From contig NZ_JAGKSD010000015.1 in the NCBI RefSeq assembly GCF_017942225.1, forward strand, positions 1 through 57,530: a DNA stretch of 57,530 bases, given 5' to 3'. Position 1 is the stretch's first letter. Each line of letters opens with the position of its first letter. The notes below the pieces were generated by a model. The model ran no database searches. It was not told where the DNA came from and worked only from the letters and a program-made list of their open reading frames with translations. This document shows positions 50,016 to 57,403 of the stretch, piece after piece. A program made the translations under genes and the position numbers. Source of the stretch: Corynebacterium sp. Marseille-P3884. GTDB lineage: Bacteria > Actinomycetota > Actinomycetes > Mycobacteriales > Mycobacteriaceae.

Positions 50016-51422
50016 GGGTTAAGTAGCAAAAAGTGTGTCCGCTCGGCGTGTCGCCGGGCGGACATTTCTTTATTGCATGGGGCCTTTGCGGATTCCTATG
50101 TTGTGTTGGTATTCGGTTGGGATAGCGTTGTCGTAGAAGGCTGGTCGTCCTGTTTCTTGGTCGGCTGTGTTGTGGTCTTCTGGGACGAGATCGGGAACTT
50201 TGGCGAGTTGATCTTGTCCGTAATTGCACTGCCTGGCGATCTCGAGTGGGTCGTCAGGCAGTTGCGTTTTCGAGTGCAGGTACCACTCGAGCATCTTGCG
50301 TTGTCGTTCTCCGGATCTGCCGCGGTGGGCGTCTGCGATGCGTTTGAGTTGTGCGTTGACTCCGCCTTCTAGGCTGTTTGTGGTTGCTGCCCACCGGGCT
50401 GGTTCGAGTGCTTCTGGCGGGGGTTGGAGATAGGCAAACAGCCAGTTGTTGCGCGATAAGTGCAAAAGCGAGTTGTATGCCTTTCGGACCCGGATATGTG
50501 TGAATTCCCATTGGTGGCTGGGGGTGCGGCGCTCTTTGGGGACGGGTGTTTTCTCGTTCAGGAAGTCCTTGTAGACCACCCCGAACTCGTGCAGTCTGAT
50601 GGTCCACTGGCGTGCCTGGTCCAAGGTGGTGATCTTGGTCAGTTTCAGCGCTAGGGCATAGATCGCTTTGCCAGCGTCGGTGCGGGGCCGTGATGTGGTG
50701 TAGCGACGGATGACGCGTTGGGCGTGGACGAGGCAGCGCTGGATCATGGTGGTGGGCCAGCAGGCTTTGATCGCTGAGTAGGCGCCTTGTCCGCCGTCGA
50801 GGACGACGCATAACGGTTGGGCGATACCGCGCAGCAGTTGTGTGTAAGCGTGGGTTGATTCAGTTCTGGCCCAGTGCCAGGCGATGACGTGGTCGTAGCT
50901 TGCTGCTACGAGCAGGCAGCCGGCGTCGGTGTAGGTGCCGTCGATGAAGATCTGGTCGTAGACCCTGTTGGGGTCTGGGGTGTTGGGAACATCGATGAGC
51001 CATAACGGTTCGAATCGGCGGTCGAGGGTCCATCTGCTGACTCTGGCATCGCAGGCGATCTCGGTGAGTGACCTCGTGGAGGTCACGTATCGGTGAAACG
51101 CTTTGAAGTCGCGGGTTTTAGTCAGATCAGGCCGACGGTAGGTGGTGGAAGATCCACAGTCAGGGTTCTTGCACCGCCATCTGGTCGTTCCTTTTGTGGT
51201 GGTGCCGTTTTTCTTCATTTGCCCAGTACATACTGGGCATCGTGGTCGGTTTGGTGTCACCGGCAAAGCTAACCAGCATCCAGCTACCACACTGAAGCGC
51301 CGTTCCCGCGGATTGAACGAGAAACGGGCCCGAATAAGGACTAAATCCTTATTCAAGCCCGATTTGTATAGTCTGATCTGCGGAAATCGCAAGAATCAGA
51401 CACACATTCTGCTACTTAACCC
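50016..51422 (-). mobile_element. IS1249-like insertion sequence
   Basis: 1407 bp with terminal inverted repeats GGGTTAAGTAGCAAAAAGTG (left) and its near-mirror at 51403-51422 (right), and an 8-bp target duplication AAACCGCA on both sides (50008-50015 and 51423-51430). The order erm(X)-IS1249 is that of transposon Tn5432; only one IS copy is in this window. Confidence 0.92.
50070..51392 (-). CDS. IS1249-type transposase
   Basis: A transposase with a zinc ribbon near the N-terminus (CPVC then CKNPDC) and the IS256/IS1249-type DDE core with IDGTY, VLDGGQGAYSAI and NSLEGGVNAQLKRIADAHRG. GTG 51260 (PNRPRCPVC reading) is a likelier start than ATG 51392, because the upstream part crosses a hairpin GAATAAGGA/TCCTTATTC (51333-51355), a structure that could screen read-through transcription. 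With that start the protein is about 396 residues. Confidence 0.9.
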   Translation of the reverse strand: MRFPQIRLYKSGLNKDLVLIRARFSFNPRERRFSVVAGCWLALPVTPNRPRCPVCTGQMKKNGTTTKGTTRWRCKNPDCGSSTTYRRPDLTKTRDFKAFHRYVTSTRSLTEIACDARVSRWTLDRRFEPLWLIDVPNTPDPNRVYDQIFIDGTYTDAGCLLVAASYDHVIAWHWARTESTHAYTQLLRGIAQPLCVVLDGGQGAYSAIKACWPTTMIQRCLVHAQRVIRRYTTSRPRTDAGKAIYALALKLTKITTLDQARQWTIRLHEFGVVYKDFLNEKTPVPKERRTPSHQWEFTHIRVRKAYNSLLHLSRNNWLFAYLQPPPEALEPARWAATTNSLEGGVNAQLKRIADAHRGRSGERQRKMLEWYLHSKTQLPDDPLEIARQCNYGQDQLAKVPDLVPEDHNTADQETGRPAFYDNAIPTEYQHNIGIRKGPMQ

Positions 51423-51922
51423 AAACCGCAGGTAGAGCGTTTCGTAATTTTTTCGTATTTTGATCGGCAAATTACGAAACGAGGTCAAAACTACGAAACG
51501 AGCGCGCTACAGACGTGTCACAGGTCATAAAAAGGCGCGCCCCTTGCGTGTCACCGTGACGCAGCATCCCGGCCGTGTCACATAGCTACAACCCCTGCAG
51601 CGTGCCCTCAATGAGGACGGTCTATGTCGTAGACATGTGCCCGTAATGTGTGTCTGTGTCTCTCCCTTAAAAGGTTTGGGTCGAAATGCCGCAAAATTAC
51701 GAAACATCCCCGAAATGTGACGCGTCTGTGCAGGTCACAGCGTTATCGCGTGTTTCGTAATTTGGTTTTCCGATTTTCGTAGTTCTACGAAACCGCAGGT
51801 AGAGCGTTTCGTAATTTTTTCGTATTTTGATCGGCAAATTACGAAACGAGGTCAAAACTACGAAACGAGCACACTATAGACGTGTCACAGGTCACAAAAA
51901 GGCGCGCCCCTTGCGTGTCACC

Positions 51923-52094
51923 ATGCCGCCACACAACAGCTGCCCCACCACAACACCCCAGCCGTGCCACGTGGCGTGTAGAAACGTGCTCGGTTCGATT
52001 CGTAAAGATTAGGTCGCAGGCTATTGTGCGCGACGCATAAGTTCCGTACGATGGCCCCCAGACCGTATGTGGCGTTTTAATTCGTTTTTGGTTT
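51923..52094. other. Gene-free spacer
   Basis: No gene supported. The sequence CGTGTCACCATGCCGCC leads into a GC-rich stretch followed by GTTCGATTCGTAAAG. It precedes the structured leader. Nothing else stands out. Confidence 0.4.
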
Positions 52095-52366
52095 AGCCAG
52101 CCGCATACGGGGGATAACCCCGAGGATAATTCATAAAGAGACAGCCTCTCGACCGTGATAGGCGCGGTTCCTCCGACGAGATAGACCGGTCGGCAACGGC
52201 ATTGCCAACCACAAAAGCGGTCAGGTAGGGAGTAAGCGCTCCCGTAAAGCGATGGGACGGCAGACCACCGTTCTAGCGAGTTGAGCACGGCACTCCAAGC
52301 CGCCTGAATAGCAAGCCGGTAAAGCACCCCGCTCCGGGACAGATCAATCTGCCCAGGAGCGTTTTT
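52095..52366 (+). ncRNA. Candidate structured leader RNA with terminator/SD-sequestering hairpin
   Basis: Several stems are visible in 270 bases: CGGGG/CCCCG at 52108, GGCAA/TTGCC at 52191, GGGAG/CTCCC at 52228, ACGG/CCGT at 52257 and CGGC/GCCG at 52288. The final hairpin GCTCC-GGGACAGA/TCTGCCC-AGGAGC (52331-52360) plus TTTTT is a good intrinsic terminator, yet ATG 52369 follows eight bases later and its AGGAG site is inside the stem. The class is not recognised. Confidence 0.6.
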
Positions 52367-52368
52367 CT

Positions 52369-52677
52369 ATGTCCGAAAAGGACACGACTACCGCCGTCGC
52401 GCCACGCTTTTACACGCTGCAGGAACTCGCCGATCTCGGCGTCGGCTCCGAGTCCACGTTGCGAAAAGCTATTAAAGAGGGCCGTCTTTCATTCCACCGT
52501 TTCGGCACCGCCTATCGGATTCGCCAAGACGATCTCGACGCCTACCTCGCGGCCGCACGCCGCCCTGCCCCGCAGCTATTCGACGGCTTCGTCGATGCCG
52601 TCGTGAATGCAGCGCCCCAACTGACAGATGAGCAGCGCCAGCAGCTCGTCACGGTGCTGGGCGGTGTGAAGCACTAA
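52369..52677 (+). CDS. Excisionase-like HTH protein
   Basis: A 102-residue protein with an HTH_17/excisionase-type winged fold: FYTLQELADLGVGSESTLRKAIKEGRLSFHRFGTAYRIRQDDLDAYL (residues 14-60, given here in short blocks). The C-terminal QLFDGFVDAVVNAAPQLTDEQRQQLVT is an alpha-helical extension. Such proteins control excision or recombination of mobile elements or act as small regulators. It is the first gene of this segment and lies directly behind the structured leader. Confidence 0.8.
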   Translation: MSEKDTTTAVAPRFYTLQELADLGVGSESTLRKAIKEGRLSFHRFGTAYRIRQDDLDAYLAAARRPAPQLFDGFVDAVVNAAPQLTDEQRQQLVTVLGGVKH

Positions 52678-52848
52678 TGCGGACAAACCCGCCTACGACG
52701 AGATCCCGCCGCTTAGCTCAGCTAGTCAGGCTGGGTCTTGAACTGAGTGCGAGGGCTGATGGGTGATGGCCGTGCTACTACACACGCGCGCTCCACCGTC
52801 GTGCCCCGAGTTCAAATAAACAGTTCATTCAACCAAGGAGAACAAACC

Positions 52849-53148
52849 ATGTCTTTCAGAGACGATTACGCAGCAGCGCTGCGCGATGAGCAGCAAGCAA
52901 AAGATACCGTGAACGAGGCGCGCCGTGCACACAAAGCGACAAAGGAGCGCCTTGCGCAGTTGCGCAAGTATGCCGAAGAGTTCGAGGTGAATCTCGACGG
53001 TGACAAGTCCGCCAGCACCGAAGGGGACGGTGACAAGTCCGCCAGCACCGAAGGGGACAGCGATACACCTGAGAACGGTGACGGCGACACGCCTGAGAGC
53101 ACCGAGGGCAGTAAGCCGAAGCGGCATCTAGAAGTTGTACCCGACTAA
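52849..53148 (+). CDS. Small acidic coiled-coil protein with tandem repeat
   Basis: A 99-residue protein, ATG 52849 after AAGGAGAAC. Residues 1-40 are predicted coiled coil (ALRDEQQAKDTVNEARRAHKATKERLAQ) and the remainder is an acidic repeat, with GDKSASTEGD twice in tandem (about 55-75). I do not recognise it. A terminator-like hairpin at 53236 follows. It may be a partition or mobilisation accessory protein, which is inference. Confidence 0.65.
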   Translation: MSFRDDYAAALRDEQQAKDTVNEARRAHKATKERLAQLRKYAEEFEVNLDGDKSASTEGDGDKSASTEGDSDTPENGDGDTPESTEGSKPKRHLEVVPD

Positions 53149-53155
53149 CCCTTTA

Positions 53156-53259
53156 GCCGTACACGCAATCACCTCATGTGTGTACGGCCACGCGGCGTGA
53201 CGACGTACAGCCGTCACGTTTGATGTCGCCACACACCCCGCTCGCAAGGGCGGGGTTTT
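53156..53259 (+). terminator. Hairpin and intrinsic terminator after acidic protein gene
   Basis: GCCGTACAC (53156-53164) and GTGTACGGC (53180-53188) form one hairpin. A second one, CCCCGC/GCGGGG (53236-53255) followed by TTTT, is a normal rho-independent terminator. Confidence 0.75.
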
Positions 53260-53627
53260 CGCGTGTGTGCGGGTGGCTGCGGCACCGCTACACGTGACAC
53301 TGTCACGATGCTTGCGCCGGTATCGGCGACGGGGCATATACACGTCTGCCCCGTCGCCTGGATCATCCGCCACATGGCTGGCGGTATGTCGCGCTGCTGT
53401 TATGCGCGGTTCTGGCCGGCATAGTCTTGTGTGGACTTGAAATATGCCGAAGACGGGGCCGTGGGTGCAGCAAAGACAGCAGCGTGGACAGAGCAGATTT
53501 CAGCAACAGTCATGTTGCTGAAGTTGTGACCGCGACGGCAGATGGTATGCGGCGGACGCCGCATAATGCCGCGCCGTGAGATACGCCAATATCCATCTCG
53601 GCAGGCTTGCCGTGATGGAGCGTTTCG

Positions 53628-53729
53628 TGATGACCCAAACACGACACATCGATGCTGGCATATCCGAATGTATATCGACGTGATATATCGGATTGCCAGC
53701 AGTGTCGTAATACAGAGCATGGGTCATCA
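53628..53729. other. Large nested palindrome (cruciform)
   Basis: Three paired blocks nest around one centre: TGATGACCC (53628) with GGGTCATCA (53729), ACGACAC (53641) with GTGTCGT (53708), and GCTGGCATATCCGA (53654-53667) with TCGGATTGCCAGC (53688-53700). The centre TATATC-GACGT-GATATA is itself self-complementary. It may be an origin of transfer, single-strand origin or regulatory RNA. Confidence 0.75.
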
Positions 53730-53844
53730 CACAAGGTGCAGCGCCAGCTGCACTATTGGGCATCTTGACCGGAGCGCAAGCGGAGGGCAAGACAGCACCA
53801 GCCAGACCGAGCGAGCGAGGTCTGAGACTGGGGCTATAAGGGGC

Positions 53845-54573
53845 GGCGCGCCAGCGCCGGGCACCGGGTTATGCGAGCGCCAGCGAGTAGTAACACCCGG
53901 TGCAGTGCCTCGGCTATGCCGAGCGCCGGAGCGCAGCGGAGGCGTCGCACCCCCTTATGCCCTTTTCCCCCTTCTACCCCTATAACGACAAACATATAGG
54001 GGTTTTGACACAGAAGGGGGCTGCGACCTGCGTGTTTCGGGTTGTGACACGGTCTTCGACCCTTACCCGAAACGGCCCGTTGATGCGCGAAGCGCACATG
54101 GTGCCTACGCAAAATCTGCAGGTCGCCACGCTGTGCGCACCACATGCGGCGTCAGCCGTTGTATGTCGGTCTTAAAGTAAGGGCCGATGACGGGTGGAAA
54201 CGCCGCTTGCGGCGTGTTCCCGCGTCATCGCGCACGCCGTGTGCAACGTGAGCTTGCGAACGTGCCACGGCGTCGAACCGAACGGCAAGACCGACATTGT
54301 TTACGTGGTGCGCACAGCCACACCCTGCACTCTGGCACCGCCGCCAGGCGGTTATTGCAGGGTGTTCCAAATCCCGCAGCGAGCCATCCGCCGCAAGGCG
54401 GTGTTGATGCTGCTGCGGGTGATAACAACACGGGTCGAATAACACACTCCATATCGGCCCGTGCCATAAGCACAGTATCTGTGCAGACGCATCACGTTCG
54501 CGGCGGCCATATGCGCGCAAGCGCATGTAACGAGCACCGCCAGCGACGTGTGTTTCGCAGCGCGTCGCGCTGC
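53845..54573 (+). ncRNA. Candidate large structured RNA/hairpin array
   Basis: At least ten stems occur in 730 bases: GGCGC/GCGCC at 53845, GCACCGGGT/ACCCGGTGC at 53861, CTCGGC/GCCGAG at 53909, GATGACG...CGTCATC with CGCCGC/GCGGCG at 54186, ACGCCGTG/CACGGCGT at 54234, CACCCTGCA/TGCAGGGTG with ACCGCC/GGCGGT at 54321, CCCGCAGC/GCTGCGGG with CCGCC-GCAA-GGCGG at 54373, GCACAG/CTGTGC at 54470, ATGCGC-GCAA-GCGCAT at 54511 and GCAGCGC/GCGCTGC at 54557. Two GCAA (GNRA) loops hint at an RNA role. Family not recognised. Confidence 0.45.
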
Positions 54574-54680
54574 AGCAGATCCAGCGGCAGCTGTTGATGC
54601 AAATGTGTAGCGCCGCGACTCGATTGGTTCATCTTTGTGGCAGCGGCTGTACGGCCCTGTGGCGGCCGTAGACGCCTCGG

Positions 54681-56027
54681 ATGGACGGAGTGCGCGTGCA
54701 GAAGAACAGTTTCAAGACGTCGCTGTTCGTCGTGTATCTGCCGAAGTCGATGTGCAAGGAGATCCCCGACTACTACACCAGTGAGGTGGACGGGCGCGAA
54801 GTGAAACGTCCGCGCTATGTCGCCCGCGACTACGAGGAAGCAAAGCAGTACCTCGAAGAGTCAATGCGCTGGCTTGCAGAAAACTTCATCCCCGGCGGTA
54901 TCGACGCAGTCGCTGGCGGTGATATGAACTTTGACGAATCAACGCCACACATCCAGTTCCAGGCGGATACGTTCTCACCGAAGCCCGAAGATCCCGACAA
55001 GCTCCGTTGCCGCCCCGGCATCGCGTACAACACTGACACCTCAGTGCGGTACACATCCGGCCCGAAGAAGGGCAAGCAGATCTCGGGTAACCAGAAGTTC
55101 ATCGACGCGCAACGGGGCCTGCGCGAACACATGCACTCGCTCGGCTATCCGGTGGAACTAGAAGTCTCCGAACGTCATGACGAGTCACTCAACCTCGACC
55201 GCTACACCGAGCAACAAGACCGGGAGCGCGATCTCGCCAAGCGCGAGGATGATGTGGAAGTCAAGAAGCGATCCGTGCAGCGCGACATGGACGCAATTGA
55301 TCGTGACCGCGAGCAGGCTGCTAAGGAACTTGAACAGGCGCAAGAAGCCCGCGAAGCAGCCCAGCGCGTACAGGAGAATGCTGAAGCACAGGCTCGCGAG
55401 GTTGCCGAGCGTGTGCTCAAGGAAGCACGCGAGAAGGCCGAGCAAGAAGCCGAAGAGATCCGCAGCGAAGCACGCAAGGATGCTGAGCAGGAGTTGGGCC
55501 TGGCCGAAGCGCAAGCAGACGAGCTGCTCGAACGAGCCGAAGAGACTGCGCGGGCCAAGGCGGGCGATATTACAGCCGCAGCTCGCAGCGAAGCAGAGAC
55601 GATCACTCGCAAGACCGACGAGGCCCGTAAGCAGGATGAGCGCGACGCCGAGACGATCCGCAGCAAAGCACGAGATGAGGCCACGAGCATCCGCGACGAG
55701 GCCACACGCGACGCTGCAGTAACGCGCAAGGATGCCCGCGATGAGGCTGATCAGATCCGCCGCAACGCGCACACGGACGCCGAAGATGAAGCCGCCATCA
55801 TCATCGAAGAAGCGGTGAAGTCAGGACAACAGTTGGAGCACTTGGATAAGAAGTTCCTGGTGCAAGAACTGCATCGCAGCCCAGAGTTGCTTGAGCGTTA
55901 CACGCTGTTCAGGCAGTCGCAGACCTCAGGCAAGAAGGGCGGGGCGCAGCAGCGTGCACGCGAGCGCATCGAGAAGCGCCGCCAGCAGCAACAGCAGCGT
56001 GATCGTGATGGCGGTATGGAGTTGTAG
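54681..56027 (+). CDS. mob: MobV/Pre-type relaxase, N-terminally short or divergent
   Basis: A 448-residue protein. The segment GGDMNFDESTPHIQFQAD (near residue 85) is the MobV/Pre motif III region (usual form HxDExTPHxH), here with Asn in place of the first His and Gln in place of the last. The first about 90 residues of a typical MobV, with the motif I, are missing; an in-frame stop at 54669 blocks extension. From about residue 185 onward it is a long coiled coil of Arg/Glu/Ala-rich heptads (REAAQRVQENAEAQAREVAE) ending in a basic, Gln-rich tail. It may nick the plasmid at oriT, or be a non-nicking recombination protein. Confidence 0.7.
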   Translation: MDGVRVQKNSFKTSLFVVYLPKSMCKEIPDYYTSEVDGREVKRPRYVARDYEEAKQYLEESMRWLAENFIPGGIDAVAGGDMNFDESTPHIQFQADTFSPKPEDPDKLRCRPGIAYNTDTSVRYTSGPKKGKQISGNQKFIDAQRGLREHMHSLGYPVELEVSERHDESLNLDRYTEQQDRERDLAKREDDVEVKKRSVQRDMDAIDRDREQAAKELEQAQEAREAAQRVQENAEAQAREVAERVLKEAREKAEQEAEEIRSEARKDAEQELGLAEAQADELLERAEETARAKAGDITAAARSEAETITRKTDEARKQDERDAETIRSKARDEATSIRDEATRDAAVTRKDARDEADQIRRNAHTDAEDEAAIIIEEAVKSGQQLEHLDKKFLVQELHRSPELLERYTLFRQSQTSGKKGGAQQRARERIEKRRQQQQQRDRDGGMEL

Positions 56028-56564
56028 CACTGCTCTCCCCTGCCCTGTACGGCCTTCTGCGGGCCTAACAGGGGGCCGTCGGCGTCGTAGGTCATTGGCG
56101 GCGGGTAAACGGCTGATATTCAGCGAAAATCGAAGAAATCTCGGCTAGGCGGGGCCGGTGTCACTACGTTGCGCAGTGAATTGGCCTGTTGAGTGGCGGA
56201 GATAGTGCGCAGCACGTCGGTGTGTACGACGGGGCATGTGCTGCGCAGAAGAGATGTCCGTAGAAGGGCCGACAGAATGTCGTTGTCATTCTGTTGCGTA
56301 GTAAAGGTGTCAATAGGATGACAAACCACTTCACTGCCCAATTCACATGTCATTAAAGTGACAGGGCATTTGATTGCGCAGTAAACGTGTCGATGAAATG
56401 GGTGCCCAATACACAGTGCAACCTACGTGTTAATGAAATGTCACAGACACTACATAGTGCAGTGAGTTGCGCAGCAGAAACGCCAGTAAAAGCACCGCAC
56501 CACTGCACCGTAAAACTGCACAAGTGATTCGCAGCAAATTGGCGTGTGAAATGGTTGAAAAAAT
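56028..56564. repeat. Gene-free segment with TTGCGCAGTAAA-type repeats
   Basis: No gene is seen. Imperfect copies of TTGCGCAGTAAACGTGTC followed by AATGAAATG are at about 56172, 56290, 56370, 56466 and 56527 with a spacing of 60-120 bases. A/T-rich and repeat-bearing DNA like this suggests an origin or partition site. Confidence 0.5.
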
Positions 56565-56590
56565 AACCCCGCAGGTTTCCCTGCGGGGTT
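56565..56590 (-). terminator. Terminator of the ssb gene
   Basis: Perfect 11-bp arms AACCCCGCAGG and CCTGCGGGGTT with a short loop, followed on the minus strand by ATTTTTTC. It lies six bases past the ssb stop. Confidence 0.92.
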
Positions 56591-56596
56591 TCGTAG

Positions 56597-57022
56597 TTAG
56601 AACGGTACTTCTTCGCCCTCAGCGCCAGCCAGGGCGGCGGTCGCCGCCTCGCCTCCGCGACGGGCAGCGCGAGCAGCGGACTCCTTCTTGGAATCGATCA
56701 GCTGCACCGTGTCGATGCGCGCCACCAGCGGGTACTGCTTCACACCGTCCTTGTCGGTGTAGACGTCGGTCTTGAGCGAGTAGCTCACCGCAACGCGATC
56801 GCCGGAGCCGATGCAGCCGAACACACCGGGGTTCGCGGCGTCCTGGACGTAGCCGGTCAGCTCCACGATCTCGCTTTCCACCTTGCCGGTGGACTTGTTC
56901 TTGAAGGTGTTGCGCGCATAGACGCTGAGCTTCACCGTCGCGCCGCCGTTTGCGTGCTCGAACAGCTTGGGTGCGCGAGCTGCGTTGCCGACGATGGTGC
57001 CGTTGTTGAAGGGGTTGGACAT
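56597..57022 (-). CDS. ssb: Plasmid-type single-stranded DNA-binding protein
   Basis: A 141-residue SSB with the OB fold: NGTIVGNAARAPKLFEHANG, then VKLSVYARNTFKNKSTGKVE. The C-terminus EGEEVPF has the acidic tip ending in Phe that binds partner proteins, as in chromosomal SSB. It differs in sequence type from a housekeeping copy and fits a plasmid or conjugative element. ATG 57022 is after AAGGAGAACC. It coats single-stranded DNA during transfer or replication. Confidence 0.85.
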   Translation of the reverse strand: MSNPFNNGTIVGNAARAPKLFEHANGGATVKLSVYARNTFKNKSTGKVESEIVELTGYVQDAANPGVFGCIGSGDRVAVSYSLKTDVYTDKDGVKQYPLVARIDTVQLIDSKKESAARAARRGGEAATAALAGAEGEEVPF

Positions 57023-57111
57023 GATGGTTCTCCTTACGTGAGTGGGTGTGATTTGCCGTGCAATTTGGGTACTTAAGCAGCGGCTTTGCCGCTGCGGGGG
57101 TTGAGCTGTCG

Positions 57112-57255
57112 TTACAGCACTGCCCAGGGCAGCGGTGTGCCTGCCGCCTCTAGGTCGCGCAGCTTTTGTGCTGCGCCCGGATCGGCGTCCTCGCCGTCGA
57201 TGCCGTCGGCGAGCTGGTAGAGCAGTTCCAGGTCGGTGTGGATGAAGTCGCGCAT
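57112..57255 (-). CDS. 47-residue hypothetical protein upstream of ssb
   Basis: A short frame, RDFIHTDLELLYQLADGIDG, then EDADPGAAQKLRDLEAAGTP and LPWAVL, that starts at ATG 57255 after AAGGAGG. It is acidic and helical, not recognised, on the same strand as ssb and 89 bases upstream of it. The strong ribosome site supports it. Confidence 0.6.
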   Translation of the reverse strand: MRDFIHTDLELLYQLADGIDGEDADPGAAQKLRDLEAAGTPLPWAVL

Positions 57256-57403
57256 CACGTGCCTCCTTGTTCGGATTGATGGTCAATCCGTCTGTTGGAG
57301 ACAGCTCTGCTGTCTAGGGGTCGCTCCCCTGCCTCGTTGAAGTGTCTGTTGTCGCCAGCCACGGCGATACAGCGAAAAAGAAAACCCCGTTGCATCGCTG
57401 CAA

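Larger units (their letters stand above)
49793..51922. repeat. Two tandem ~367-bp iteron-rich units, split by IS1249
   Basis: Unit 1 runs from GTGTCACATAGCTGC (49793) to AAACCGCA (50015), then after the IS from 51423 to about 51555. Unit 2 starts at 51575 and ends near 51922. The two units are about 90 percent identical. Each holds several TACGAAAC or GTTTCGTA motifs; over 49.6-51.9 kb I count at least twelve. This is the appearance of iterons in a plasmid origin. Confidence 0.8.
53260..54680. other. 1.4-kb gene-free hairpin-rich segment upstream of relaxase
   Basis: No coding frame is convincing. The segment contains the cruciform at 53628 and an array of hairpins at 53845-54573 described as separate features. 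A transfer origin could lie here because the relaxase gene begins at 54681. Confidence 0.6.

Noticed and set aside
53542..53985. Several 60-150-codon frames in 53.1-54.6 kb
   Set aside because: They overlap strong hairpins, lack ribosome sites and family resemblance, and exist in both strands at once.
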